Positions 49,516 to 57,861 of a stretch of 64,000 bases of DNA are shown here, piece after piece; positions within the stretch are counted from its first letter, which is position 1; the number at the start of each line of letters is the position of its first letter. The notes under the pieces were generated by a model. It ran no database searches. It saw only the letters and a list, made by a program, of their open reading frames with translations, and was not told the DNA's origin. This stretch comes from Rhodanobacter sp. (lineage in GTDB: Bacteria > Pseudomonadota > Gammaproteobacteria > Xanthomonadales > Rhodanobacteraceae), in the NCBI GenBank assembly GCA_004298015.1, contig SCSE01000035.1:1-64000 (forward strand). Direction: 5' to 3'. Both the position numbers and the translations under genes were made by a program.

Positions 49516-50367
49516 TCAATCCTGCTTGGGCATGGCCAGTGGCGCACTGCCCTGCAGCACCGTCAGCTCGCGCTGCGGGAACGGGATGCTGATGCCAGCC
49601 TTGTCGTAGTGCTCCTTGATCGCCCGCAGCAGATCGGTCTTGGTGGCCCAGAAATCCGGTGCCTTGGTCCACGCCCGCACCACCAGATTGACCGAACTTT
49701 CGCCCAGGGCAGACGTCCATACGCCGGGAGCCGGGTCCTTCAGAATCCGCGCGTCCTGTTCGAACAGTTTCTTTATTTCGGCCATTGCGGCGCCGATGTC
49801 GTCCTTGTAGCCAATGCCCACCTCAAAATCGAAGCGACGTGTGCCGCGGACGTTGTAGTTGACGATGGCATCGCTGCCGACCTTGCCATTCGGCAAAGTC
49901 GCCTCGCGACCATCCGGCAGCAACAGCACGGTGTGCATAAGGTTGATGCTGTCCACGGTGCCGTCGATCCCGGCGGCAGTGACGAAGTCGCCCACCCGGA
50001 ACGGGCGGAAGATGACCAGTAGCACACCCCAGGCCAGATTGCTCAGCGAACCCTGCAACGCGAGACCGATCGCCAACCCGGCGGCGCCGAGGGCCGCGAC
50101 CAGCGGCGCCGTCGAAATGCCCGCCGTGGTCAAGGCCATCACGATCATCAGGGCAATCAGCACGCCGTAGATCAGGTTGCGCAGGAAGCCGATCAGCGTT
50201 GCATCAAAGGACGCCCGGTGCATGGCCTTCTGGGTCAGATTGGCCAGTCGCGCGGCGACCCATATTCCGACCAGCAGCACCAGCAACGCCAGCAGCAATT
50301 GCATCCCGGCATGCAGGATGCTCGCGGAAAACCTGGTCCCCAGGATCGTCGAAAGAAAGTCACGCAT
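49516..50367 (-). CDS. MscS-family mechanosensitive channel
   Basis: A compact 283-residue MscS homologue. Helices 1-2 (AGMQLLLALLVLLVGIWVAA; NLIYGVLIALMIVMALTTAG), the Gly/Ala-packed pore helix (APLVAALGAAGLAIGLALQG), the beta domain (FRPFRVGDFVTAAGIDGTVD; LPNGKVGSDAIVNYNV) and the C-terminal ISIPFPQRELTVLQG are all present and the length matches E. coli MscS. It protects against hypoosmotic shock. It is convergent with the ABC-permease/M1 gene. A second, longer MscS lies 7 kb away in the pyruvate dehydrogenase operon. Confidence 0.93.
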   Translation of the reverse strand: MRDFLSTILGTRFSASILHAGMQLLLALLVLLVGIWVAARLANLTQKAMHRASFDATLIGFLRNLIYGVLIALMIVMALTTAGISTAPLVAALGAAGLAIGLALQGSLSNLAWGVLLVIFRPFRVGDFVTAAGIDGTVDSINLMHTVLLLPDGREATLPNGKVGSDAIVNYNVRGTRRFDFEVGIGYKDDIGAAMAEIKKLFEQDARILKDPAPGVWTSALGESSVNLVVRAWTKAPDFWATKTDLLRAIKEHYDKAGISIPFPQRELTVLQGSAPLAMPKQD

Positions 50368-50520
50368 ACCCGTCCACCTGTTGGATTGAGCGATTCAGCG
50401 TAACAAACCGGCGATCAAAAATATGCGCAGCCAGCGGGTCTCGCGCCTGCGCACCGTCGGCAATCCATGAATGCAGTGCAAAACCAGGACCTGTACATCG
50501 AGCGCCGCCGCCGATCTCAC

Positions 50521-50829
50521 TCAGAATCGGTGATCCTCGATATCGATCACCGTGCCGTCGACGATGGTGACCGTCGTCACGTGGTCGCCGCGACGATACT
50601 GCCAGTGCTCGCCGGCCGCGCGGTTTCGGCTGCCGCGGCGATGCCGGCTGCGCCCGCTGCGCTGACGCGTGCTGCGGCTGCGCGACTTGTAAGACGGCTT
50701 TCCCAGCAAGGCGGTAACCCGCGTGGCGCTGTCGCCGGCGGTCAGCACCTGATTGCCTATGCGCAAGGTACTGGATGCCTGCACGATGGCGCTGAAGGCG
50801 AACAACCCGATGATCAAACCGATACGCAT
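50521..50829 (-). CDS. Small exported protein with Arg/Ser-rich insert
   Basis: A 102-residue protein with a signal peptide (MRIGLIIGLFAFSAIVQASS) and flanking beta-rich segments (TLRIGNQVLTAGDSATRVTA; VTTVTIVDGTVIDIEDHRF). These resemble the DUF2845 or SmpA-like small periplasmic fold in which a glycine-controlled ALLGKPSY turn is typical. Between them lies a basic low-complexity insert (KSRSRSTRQRSGRSRHRRGS) not expected in that family. A strong AAGGAG is six bases before the ATG. It might bind nucleic acid or acidic polymers, but function is unknown. It runs in the same direction as mscS, 153 bases upstream. Confidence 0.7.
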   Translation of the reverse strand: MRIGLIIGLFAFSAIVQASSTLRIGNQVLTAGDSATRVTALLGKPSYKSRSRSTRQRSGRSRHRRGSRNRAAGEHWQYRRGDHVTTVTIVDGTVIDIEDHRF

Positions 50830-50886
50830 GACACGCTCCTTGTCTGGATGGAATCCTTCACGCTCTCGACAACCCGTCACGTCACA

Positions 50887-51462
50887 TCAGAAGCCGGCGC
50901 CGGGCTCGGCCAGATAGCGCACTTCTTCAGGCGTGCTGGTGCGACCGAGTACCGTGTTGCGATGAGGGAACCGCCCAAAGCGTGCGACCACCTCGCGGTG
51001 CCGTCGAGCATAGTCGAGAAATCCGCTGAAACGTTGCTGCTGATCTTCCGGCACATCGGCAGACAAGGCCTCGAACAAGGCCACCGAGCGCTGCTGCAAG
51101 CCCATATCCTCGGCATGTTCCAGCGGCAGGTAGGCAAACACGCGCTGCAGCGGCGGCAATTGCCGGTCGTCACCGCGGGAAATGCCTGACAAGGCCACGC
51201 GCTGTGCCTTGACATCCTGCGCCCAGGCCCCGGGTTCATGGCGATGCAGGTTGCGCGGACACTGGTCGAGCAGGATCAGCAGCGCAAGCCAGCTCGATGG
51301 TGACTGACTCCAGTGATCGAGGCGCCCTTCGGCGGCATCCCTGGCGAGCCCACCGAAATGCCGGCGCAAGCGGTCGTCGAATGTCGCATCGGCACGGAAC
51401 CAGTTCGCCGAGGCTTCGTCGGAAAACCAGAACTCAAGCAGTTGCTGTGCGTCGACCGGCAT
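50887..51462 (-). CDS. DUF924 family protein
   Basis: A 191-residue helical protein of the DUF924 family, with the opening LLEFWFSDEASANWFRADAT, the central LILLDQCPRNLHRHEPGAWA and the closing FGRFPHRNTVLGRTSTPEE. The fold is TPR-like and the function is not established. The start at 51462 has GGAG 8-11 bases upstream; that sequence lies at the tip of a repeat element, which may thus supply the ribosome-binding site. A 57-base gap separates it from the gene downstream. Confidence 0.9.
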   Translation of the reverse strand: MPVDAQQLLEFWFSDEASANWFRADATFDDRLRRHFGGLARDAAEGRLDHWSQSPSSWLALLILLDQCPRNLHRHEPGAWAQDVKAQRVALSGISRGDDRQLPPLQRVFAYLPLEHAEDMGLQQRSVALFEALSADVPEDQQQRFSGFLDYARRHREVVARFGRFPHRNTVLGRTSTPEEVRYLAEPGAGF

Positions 51463-51468
51463 GCTTTC

Positions 51469-51830
51469 TCCGCAGAGGTTGAGAAAATATCGAACACCGT
51501 AGCAGGAGTGTCGCCAGCGGTTCGTGACAAGGAGTCGGCCGGGCTTTGGTTGGCCGGTCTGCGAATCCGTCCGGGCGACCCACTACCTGCGGCGTCCTGG
51601 CCCATAGAACCACTACCCGCCAGCAAAGCGTGAGAAATCGGCCCTCGCACAATCGAATTTTCGTCTCGACCGCCAACGCCCGACAGGCTCCCGGGTGCGT
51701 GCCGGGGAAAGTCCAGGCGTTTGGTGCGCCAGATGATCCGGATCTACCCACAGCGCGCCACTGGGACGGGCCGCGGGTGCCTGACGGCGATCCGCACCAG
51801 GCGGACGATTTTATCTCTACCTCTCAGTAG
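51469..51830 (+). repeat. ~180-bp inverted-end element, copy E1, interrupted by another repeat
   Basis: The two outer parts (51469-51530 and 51693-51830) are together homologous to the uninterrupted copy at 55645-55830. Shared landmarks are GAGGTTGAGAAAATATCGAA at the left and CCAGATGATCCGGAT plus GACGATTTTATCTCTACCTC at the right; the ends are imperfect inverted repeats (GAGGTNGAGANAANATCG). The 162 bases between belong to the ~163-bp family, inserted in reverse. The right end covers the stop codon of the gene at 51824. Confidence 0.7.
51531..51692 (-). repeat. Dispersed ~163-bp inverted-end element, copy D (nested)
   Basis: Read on the minus strand it runs GAGCCTGTCGGG, GTTGGCGGTCGAGACGAAAA, TTCGATTGTGCGAGGGCCGA, GTGGTTCTATGGGCCAGG, GGACGGATTCGCAGACCGGC, closely following the copy at 23667-23829. 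Its inner end is more diverged (GCCCGGCCGACTCC). It splits the E1 element, so it inserted later. Confidence 0.8.
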
Positions 51831-52252
51831 CGCACGATGCCAACCAGACTATGCATGTCCAGATCGATACTGCGCAAACGTGGCAGTTGTCGACGCAGGA
51901 TCAGAGCCGCGTCCGCCGGAGCGAGCGCAACGGATTGCTCGAATATCCGCAACAACGCGTGTTCGTGACGAGCCAGCACCCGAATCCAGCCGGCGTCATC
52001 ACGCGGCCAGAGCCCGAGCATCCGTCGATACCACCAACCCGCCCTGCTGCCGCGCTCGTGCGCCTGGTCGCCGGCGCCGCGCAGTTGCGCCTGCAGGTCG
52101 GCAATCAGCATTGCCAGGGTATGGGCATTTTCGCTCAACACCATGCGCAGTCCCGGCTCGTAGGCAACCGCAGCCTGCCGATACAGCTTGCACAAGTCGA
52201 TGCTGCGCCGAATCAGACGACGACAACTGGACGGCGGAACCTGCAGCGGCAT
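51824..52252 (-). CDS. DUF2383/PA2169-like helical protein
   Basis: A 142-residue soluble helical protein. IDLCKLYRQAAVAYEPGLRM, LSENAHTLAMLIADLQAQLR and the C-terminal LPRLRSIDLDMHSLVGIVRY suggest a four-helix bundle of the DUF2383/PA2169 type. That assignment is from pattern only. WWYRRMLGLWP in the middle could touch a membrane. The start at 52252 is the ATG before LQVPPSSCRRLIRRSIDLC. Its stop codon falls inside the right end of a repeat element. Function unknown. Confidence 0.65.
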   Translation of the reverse strand: MPLQVPPSSCRRLIRRSIDLCKLYRQAAVAYEPGLRMVLSENAHTLAMLIADLQAQLRGAGDQAHERGSRAGWWYRRMLGLWPRDDAGWIRVLARHEHALLRIFEQSVALAPADAALILRRQLPRLRSIDLDMHSLVGIVRY

Positions 52253-52390
52253 GGCCGCCTCCTTGCGAGGCAATGGGCAAATCACCCCAGCATCCTCGCC
52301 CAAATCCGCTTAGCCGGAGATTAACCTGCGGCAATTTCCTGCGACACGGTCAGCGGGCGTTGCAACAAGGCAACTCCTGCACCCCGGCTT

Positions 52391-53146
52391 TCACGGGGCA
52401 ATCTGCAGCAAGTTCAGGAGTTTCCCGTTGCTGCCACGCACACCGCGCTGCAAGGCTGCAAGCCGGTCGATCGATGGACATAGTGCCTCGATCTGCGGGC
52501 GCAACGCCTGCATCCGGCGTTGTAGCCGTGGCTGCAGGCGGGTGGCCAGCTCGGCTGCGCGATCACGCAAGCTGGCGGCGGTCTGCAGGTCGCCACTGAG
52601 CGCCGCATTGACCGCCTGCTGACCGAGGTCGGCGGCGACCAGCGGCACCAGGTCGCCGGCCATTCGCCGCGCATACCGGTCGGCGATCTCGCCGTGCCAG
52701 TCGTGCGTGCTGCGACTGCTGGCAATGCGCTGCTTGAGTTGCTCGGCATCGGCGTTCAAACGGTCATCGAGTTGCCGACGCGTCTGAGTACTCAGCTGCA
52801 TGCCGACCGCCTCGGCCCGAATCGCCTGCACCGCCATGTTCACACCGTTCGTGGCGACGGTGCGGACCCGCGGCAACAGCGCACGCAGATCTCGCTCGAA
52901 CAGCGCCAGCCGATCGCGATCCTCCGCGTTCAGCGCTACGGCGACACCGTCGGTATCCAGCACACCGTGCTGCAGCTCGACCCGCTGCGGTGCCGGCGAG
53001 GCTCGATCGAACAACAGGCTGCCGGGTGTCACGGTCACGTCGTAGCTGCTGCTGGCATGGCAGGTGGACACCAGATCCTGCGCATGCAACGGCGCCATGG
53101 CCAGCAGGCAGCCGACAAATCCGAGAGTTGGTAGCAAGCGAGGCAT
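52391..53146 (-). CDS. Exported DUF2884 (YggN-like) protein
   Basis: A 251-residue periplasmic protein with a signal peptide (PTLGFVGCLLAMAPLHAQ) and the DUF2884 pattern. It has a beta N-terminal part with two cysteines bracketing the domain (LVSTCHASSSYDVTVTPGSL; IEALCPSIDRL), LLFDRASPAPQRVELQHG, and a long helical C-terminal half (AAELATRLQPRLQRRMQALR). Related YggN proteins have no proven role. The ATG at 53146 matches the signal peptide start. It runs in the same direction as the small helical protein gene, 138 bases upstream of it. Confidence 0.8.
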   Translation of the reverse strand: MPRLLPTLGFVGCLLAMAPLHAQDLVSTCHASSSYDVTVTPGSLLFDRASPAPQRVELQHGVLDTDGVAVALNAEDRDRLALFERDLRALLPRVRTVATNGVNMAVQAIRAEAVGMQLSTQTRRQLDDRLNADAEQLKQRIASSRSTHDWHGEIADRYARRMAGDLVPLVAADLGQQAVNAALSGDLQTAASLRDRAAELATRLQPRLQRRMQALRPQIEALCPSIDRLAALQRGVRGSNGKLLNLLQIAP

Positions 53147-53322
53147 TGGAAATTTCCGCGAATCGACGCATTAGCGATAACCGCGCAACCGCCAACCTGC
53201 GCTGAATCAGGCGCTGCCCAGCGGTGACAGCAAGTGCAATCCCTGGCCGAGAATCGCGATGTGGCCTTTGGAAACGACATCTGCGGTGGCGCCAGCAGGT
53301 GTCACGCTGGCAGCCCCTGCCA

Positions 53323-53462
53323 CCTCCTGATTACCCCTCGGCGGCATCCTCGTGTGGAGTATGGCTTGAGATGGTCATCCCCGAACGGTAGGGTCGTGAA
53401 AAAATTGGCAGGCCCAGCCGCTTCGCAACATGGAGGATGCACCATGGGGGGAAATCAGGAGG
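53323..53462 (+). repeat. ~145-bp inverted-end element, copy F1
   Basis: The left end CCTCCTGATTACCCC and the right end GGGGGAAATCAGGAGG are inverted repeats, each followed inward by a GCATCCTC-type stretch. The body (GTATGGCTTGAGATGGTCAT; AAAATTGGCAGGCCC) matches the copy at 60209-60365. It occupies the centre of the 420-base gap between the DUF2884 gene and the membrane-protein gene at 53567; nothing else in that gap is recognisable. Confidence 0.75.
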
Positions 53463-53566
53463 CACGTTATTCTTCCGCCGCGTAGGGCGGACACCGTCCG
53501 CCAATCTTCGTCATGACGTTCCGGGCAGGGCCGGCGGGCCGTGCCCCCACGCCGGCGCGATGTCGT

Positions 53567-54037
53567 TCAACGCCGTGGGCGGAACTGCGCCTGCACCGCC
53601 GGTTTGCCCAGCACTACCGCCAGCCACAGCAGCAGCGGGATCGCGATGACCTTGAGTGCCAACCCGACCTGCCAGGTGCGTTGCGCGCGGTCGATCATCC
53701 AGATCAACACCTCGCCGAGTTTCGGCTGCGCCTGCACCTGTTGGCGCGCACGCTCAAAATCGCCCCAGTGCTGCAACATCAAGCCCGCGCTGATCAATGC
53801 CCACAAAGCCAGCAGCACCGCCATCCAGCGCATCGCCACGCGCGCCCATGCCTGGCGCAGGATGCAGCCCGCCGATACCGCGATCACCAGCAAGGCAGCC
53901 AGCAGGTAGATGTAGTCGCCATGCTTCAGATACTGCACACCGCCCATGGCGGCGACCAGCAGCAACAGCCAGGGACCGATCGCCCATGCGGCGAAGCGAC
54001 GATTCGCCGAAGTCTTGGCAAGCGCTGACAGAGCCAT
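53567..54037 (-). CDS. Four-helix inner-membrane protein of unknown function
   Basis: A 156-residue membrane protein with four hydrophobic helices: AIGPWLLLLVAAMGGVQYL, YLLAALLVIAVSAGCILRQA, AVLLALWALISAGLMLQHWG and a final GLALKVIAIPLLLWLAVVLG. An amphipathic loop (FERARQQVQAQPKLGEVLIW) precedes the last helix and the C-terminus is basic. I recognise no family. It has no close same-strand neighbour: 232 bases separate it from the secreted-protein gene upstream, with a palindromic hairpin between. Confidence 0.7.
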   Translation of the reverse strand: MALSALAKTSANRRFAAWAIGPWLLLLVAAMGGVQYLKHGDYIYLLAALLVIAVSAGCILRQAWARVAMRWMAVLLALWALISAGLMLQHWGDFERARQQVQAQPKLGEVLIWMIDRAQRTWQVGLALKVIAIPLLLWLAVVLGKPAVQAQFRPRR

Positions 54038-54177
54038 CAGGAGGTCACCTTCAAGGCTGTCAGGTCACCTCGCTGAAATGCCGGAGAACACAATCTCCCC
54101 GTGGAAAATTGGCGCATGACAGGATCTCCATCGAGCTAACGGGCGTACCCGGGACGGCGCCAGTTTACGCGCACAGA

Positions 54178-54201
54178 GAAGGGCGCCGTTAGGCGCCCTT
54201 C
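54178..54201. terminator. Perfect 10-bp hairpin between two minus-strand genes
   Basis: GAAGGGCGCC and its inverse GGCGCCCTTC surround a GTTA loop. It lies 69 bases past the stop of the gene at 54270 and could terminate that transcript, although the run of T residues expected of an intrinsic terminator is weak on both strands. Confidence 0.45.
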
Positions 54202-54269
54202 GTCACGACACGTCGGATCGGGATATCGGTAGCGGGACAGTCATCATGCCCCGATCCCGCAAGCCGCGG

Positions 54270-54740
54270 TCAGCGTGGGCTGATGGTGAACTTGCCGACC
54301 GAGATTCCCAGGTTCACGCCTTGACCGGTGCCCGACAGCGCCAGTGACGTGGTGCCCTTGGTCAGCACCTGAGCCTGCGCGCTCTTGACCACACCCGCGT
54401 CGGCGCTGGCTTGCACATAGTCGCCGTACACATCCCTGATCCCATGCACATGGCTGATCTCGCCCTTGCCATGATCGATGTGGTACTTGCCGGCAGTAAG
54501 ACCGCCGCCGACCACGGTGATCTTCACCTTGGCATGCTGGCCGTTGTCGCAGGTGATCACACCGGTGCCTTCCGCATGTTTGTAGATCAGCGACCAGCCA
54601 GCCAGGTTGTAGGTCATGTCACATGAGACATGCGCCTCACCGGCTTCCTCGGCCGCATGGGCCTGGCTGAGCGGCAGCATCGTCACGGCCCCTGCACAGG
54701 CCAGCACCAGCGCCGCCATTCCGAAAGTATGCTTGATCAT
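54270..54740 (-). CDS. Exported glycine/histidine-rich protein of unknown function
   Basis: A 156-residue secreted protein. The signal peptide (FGMAALVLACAGAVTMLPLS, ending HAA) is followed by a beta-rich domain with two cysteines (HVSCDMTYNLAGW; GTGVITCDNGQHAKV) and VGGGLTAGKYHIDHGKGEIS, ending LGISVGKFTISPR. The pattern resembles small bacterial surface proteins of the YSC84/SYLF neighbourhood only weakly, so I leave it unassigned. AAGGAGA is eight bases before the ATG. It may be an envelope-stress protein. Confidence 0.75.
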   Translation of the reverse strand: MIKHTFGMAALVLACAGAVTMLPLSQAHAAEEAGEAHVSCDMTYNLAGWSLIYKHAEGTGVITCDNGQHAKVKITVVGGGLTAGKYHIDHGKGEISHVHGIRDVYGDYVQASADAGVVKSAQAQVLTKGTTSLALSGTGQGVNLGISVGKFTISPR

Positions 54741-54985
54741 CGTTGTCTCCTTGAGTCTCAGCGGATGGAAGGTTATTGCCGACGCAGCGCTACCCGTTCC
54801 CTCTGGACGTTGATATACCGCTACGTGGAGGTGAAGCGTGTGCGCGCATCTGTGACAGCGGTGTGCAGGCGCCGTGTACATGTTCAGCTTTGTGATCTCG
54901 CCTTCACGCCATGGCGCCCCTGGCGCAGACGGTTGCCGAGGCTTGGCTCCGAAAGCATTTTTTTGGCGGCGTAGAACCCATGGGA

Positions 54986-55148
54986 GCAGGAGGCTGTCGG
55001 GTTTGATGGTCGAGGGGGGGATTCGATGGTGCGAGCGAGGATTTTCGGCGATTCACCGACTCATAGCGGTTGTATGGGGCAGGAATCGACGGAAAGATGG
55101 ACCACGCAGGGGGATCACCGACCGGCCGATCAAAGTTCGACCGCCTGC
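54986..55148 (+). repeat. Dispersed ~163-bp inverted-end element, copy B
   Basis: It starts GCAGGAGGCTGTCGGGTTTG and ends TCGACCGCCTGC, with TGGTCGAGG, GTGCGAGCGAGGATTTTCGG, ATAGCGGTTGTATGGGGCAG and CACCGACCGGCCGAT inside. It is the most diverged of the four copies. It lies in the 451-base divergent gap before the universal stress protein gene. Apart from it, that gap shows only ordinary upstream sequence. Confidence 0.75.
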
Positions 55149-55191
55149 TAAACTCTACGTCCGCATCCCGGAATCAGACAAGCGGCGCGCC

Positions 55192-55608
55192 ATGATCAAA
55201 TATTCCCTGGTCGGTTACGACGGATCCGATGCCTCACGAAAGGCATTCCAGTTTGCGGTCGAGCTGGCACGGGTCTGCGGTGGCCGGGTCCGCGTGGTAT
55301 CGGTGTTGCAGGTTACCGAAGCGGGCGCCGACGCATGTGCGTTGCTGATGGCCGACTCCGGCACCAGCCGCGCCCAGCAGTTGCTGGATGAGCTGATCGC
55401 CCTGGCGCCCGATGCCGCGACGCTGGTCGACGTGGCGCTGATTCACGGCAGTCCCGGCGACGTTCTGCTCGGCCAGGTCGAGTCACATGGCGTCGACCAT
55501 ATCGTGATCGGGCATACCGAACGCGGGGCACTGGCACGCTGGCTGCTCGGCTCGGTATCGAGCAACCTGCTGGCGCGGGCCCACGTACCGGTGACGGTGG
55601 TGCGCTGA
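55192..55608 (+). CDS. Universal stress protein (UspA family)
   Basis: A 138-residue UspA-fold protein: opening SLVGYDGSDASRKAFQFAVE, the middle LIHGSPGDVLLGQVESHGVD and the ATP-binding C-terminus HIVIGHTERGALARWLLGSV with SSNLLARAHVPVTVV. The G-2X-G-9X-G-S type nucleotide motif is present as GHTERGALARWLLGSVS, so it probably binds ATP. Such proteins support survival under stress. The start at 55192 gives the standard MIKYSLVGYDGS. Repeat element B lies directly upstream, so transcription probably starts within or just after it. Confidence 0.92.
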   Translation: MIKYSLVGYDGSDASRKAFQFAVELARVCGGRVRVVSVLQVTEAGADACALLMADSGTSRAQQLLDELIALAPDAATLVDVALIHGSPGDVLLGQVESHGVDHIVIGHTERGALARWLLGSVSSNLLARAHVPVTVVR

Positions 55609-55644
55609 ACGCGCGCCACCGGGTCTCAACACCGGGCAGCCTGT

Positions 55645-55830
55645 CTCGGAGGCTGGGAAACTATCGAACGCCGGAGCCAGAGCATCGCCAGGCGCTCCTG
55701 GCCAGGAGTGCTGTGGAAACATTCGGGGAGTTTAGTGACCCAGATGACCCGGATTTGCCGGCGGCGCGCCGCCGGCACGGGTGTCTGATGGCGATCGAAG
55801 CAGGCAGGCGATTTTTCTCAGCCGCTCAGG
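55645..55830 (+). repeat. ~180-bp inverted-end element, copy E2 (uninterrupted)
   Basis: Left end CTCGGAGGCTGGGAAACTAT and right end GCGATTTTTCTCAGCCGCTC form imperfect inverted repeats (GGCTGNGAAANNATCG). The body CCAGATGACCCGGAT and GCGCGCCGCCGGC matches the outer parts of E1. Its right end lies ten bases after the stop of the alcohol dehydrogenase gene. Confidence 0.7.
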
Positions 55831-55839
55831 CCCCCGTCA

Positions 55840-56895
55840 TCAGGCGGCTTGGTGCAATGAGGCCATGTCGATCACAAAGCGGTATTTCACGTCGCTCTTG
55901 AGCATCCGTTCGTAGGCTTCATTGATATCCTGGATGCGGATCTTCTCGATGTCCGAGACGATGCCGTGCTCCGCGCAGAAATCCAGCATTTCCTGGGTCT
56001 CCGCGATGCCGCCAATCAGCGACCCGGCCAGCGAATGGCGCCCGAAGATCAGCGATCCGCCGTGAACGGTCGGCGGCGTATCGGGCAGACCGACCAGGGT
56101 CATGGTGCCATCGCGCTTGAGCATCTGCAGGTAGGTATTCAGGTCGTGCGGTGCCGAAACCGTATCCAGAATGAAATCGAAGCTTCCGGCATGCTGCTTC
56201 ATCTGTTCGGGATCGTTCGACAGCACTACTTCGTCGGCACCCAGGCGCAACGCGTCGTCGCGCTTGGATGGCGAAGTGGTGAACTGCACCACGGTGGCAC
56301 CGAAGGCATGCGCCAGCTTCAAGGCCATGTGGCCCAGACCGCCAAGACCGACCACGCCGACCTTGCTGCCCTTGCCCACCTTCCAGTGTTTGAGCGGGGA
56401 ATACGTGGTGATACCGGCACACAGCAGGGGTGCGACGGCGGCCGGGTCGAGCTTGTCCGAGACGCGGAGCACGAAGGCCTCATCCACTACGATCTGGGTG
56501 GAGTAGCCACCCTGCGTGGGCGTCCCGTCGAGACGGTCCTTGCCTGAATAGGTAAAAGTGGCACCCTGCATGCAGAACTGCTCAAGATCGTCCTTGCAAT
56601 TGGTGCACTCGCGGCAGGAGTCGACCATGCAGCCGACGCCGGCCAGATCGCCCTGCTTGAACTTGCTCACGCCTTTGCCGACACGGGTAACCCGCCCGAC
56701 GATTTCGTGTCCCGGCACGATCGGATACGTGCCTTTGCTCCATTCATCCCGCACGGTATGCAGGTCGGAGTGGCAGACCCCGCAATACAGGATCTCGATC
56801 ACCACGTCCTGATCGCGAGGCTCGCGGCGTTCAAACTTGTACGGTGCCAGCGGGGCACTGGCGCTGTGGGCGGCATAGCTGAGGGTGGGAATCAT
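55840..56895 (-). CDS. Zinc-dependent NAD(P) alcohol dehydrogenase (YahK/AdhC type)
   Basis: A 351-residue zinc MDR. The catalytic zinc ligands are in VIEILYCGVCHSDLHTVRDE and PGHEIVG, the structural zinc cluster in CMVDSCRECTNCKDDLEQFC, and the cofactor motif is VGVVGLGGLGHMALKLAHAF. This arrangement is shared with YahK and cinnamyl-alcohol-dehydrogenase-like enzymes, which reduce aldehydes with NADPH. TGGAG precedes the ATG at 56895. The gene stands alone between element E2 and a 299-base gap (56896-57194) in which I see nothing. Confidence 0.93.
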   Translation of the reverse strand: MIPTLSYAAHSASAPLAPYKFERREPRDQDVVIEILYCGVCHSDLHTVRDEWSKGTYPIVPGHEIVGRVTRVGKGVSKFKQGDLAGVGCMVDSCRECTNCKDDLEQFCMQGATFTYSGKDRLDGTPTQGGYSTQIVVDEAFVLRVSDKLDPAAVAPLLCAGITTYSPLKHWKVGKGSKVGVVGLGGLGHMALKLAHAFGATVVQFTTSPSKRDDALRLGADEVVLSNDPEQMKQHAGSFDFILDTVSAPHDLNTYLQMLKRDGTMTLVGLPDTPPTVHGGSLIFGRHSLAGSLIGGIAETQEMLDFCAEHGIVSDIEKIRIQDINEAYERMLKSDVKYRFVIDMASLHQAA

Positions 56896-57194
56896 GCATG
56901 GCTCCAGGAGTGGGTGATCGATATGGGTGGCGTGCACTGCCGGGGCGCCGGCGTGCATCAGCCTGACCCGATGACATGAGGTCGGTTGCGAAAAATCCAA
57001 TGGGCCACCGACGCGACGCGATCGCCAGCGCCGAAGCCCGGAACGCGGTGTCGTATCGGCCCAGCCGTACCAGAAGGCGGGCCTGTTCGGTCTCTGCGCC
57101 AGAGGGTCGACAAAGGGCGTGCGGTGTCAGCCTGACATCGACAGGCAGCGACCGTAGCCCCTGACGCGGGACGAGCTAGCCGGAGTCGCTACCG

Positions 57195-57641
57195 TCAACG
57201 GTCAGCGGCCGGACGCGGACGACTCTCGATGCGATGCTGTGGGTGTTGCAGTGCCTTCAGATGCGCCACGTCGATCGGGCGGATCTCCCTGATCGCACAC
57301 GGCACCGGCGAGCCAGCGACGAGTACCCGATCGAAGTTCACCGATATCTGATGGAGGTAGGAGGTGATCGCAATGGCGTTGCCATAGCCAAGTTGCAGGC
57401 AGTGCGGCGACACATCCAGCAGCCACGCCTTGTTCGGTTTGGTATAAACGGCCAGCTGGCTGTCACCCAGCGATTCCCACGAATACAGCGTAAAAAAGTT
57501 GAAGTGTTTCACCGCTGCACCGGCGGCGGCCGCATACTCCAGCTGTCGCTGATGCAGGCGTTGTGCATTGGGCAAGCTGGCACAGCCGGCCAGGGCCATG
57601 CCGGTGAGTAGAACTGCCAAGCGGGTGAAAGCGTTGCTCAC
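57195..57641 (-). CDS. Lipoprotein with DUF6491-like domain
   Basis: A 148-residue lipoprotein. The signal peptide ends in a lipobox (VLLTGMALAGCASLP, Cys at residue 20). The small beta domain is FFTLYSWESLGDSQLAVYTK, VSPHCLQLGYGNAIAITSYL and PCAIREIRPIDVAHLKAL. Two cysteines (SPHC and VPCAI) may form a disulfide. This pattern matches the DUF6491 family of Xanthomonadales lipoproteins (recalled), function unknown. The next same-strand gene upstream is another lipoprotein gene, 220 bases away. Confidence 0.8.
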   Translation of the reverse strand: MSNAFTRLAVLLTGMALAGCASLPNAQRLHQRQLEYAAAAGAAVKHFNFFTLYSWESLGDSQLAVYTKPNKAWLLDVSPHCLQLGYGNAIAITSYLHQISVNFDRVLVAGSPVPCAIREIRPIDVAHLKALQHPQHRIESRPRPAADR

Positions 57642-57861
57642 GGCGTTCTCCTGTGCATAGGCTCGGTGGCCGAAAGCCGGTCAGCGTTGGGCAGTATGGA
57701 TCGCGGGTACCTGGCGACCTCGGCCGACGCATCGAGCGATGCCGATGACAACATGACGCTGTTGCGGGCCACCCCCGAGACGGACAGACACGCAACCGCC
57801 AGGCATCGACAACCACCCATCGCTTCACGCCTTCACCGCATGGAACACGGCGGCAGGTTTA

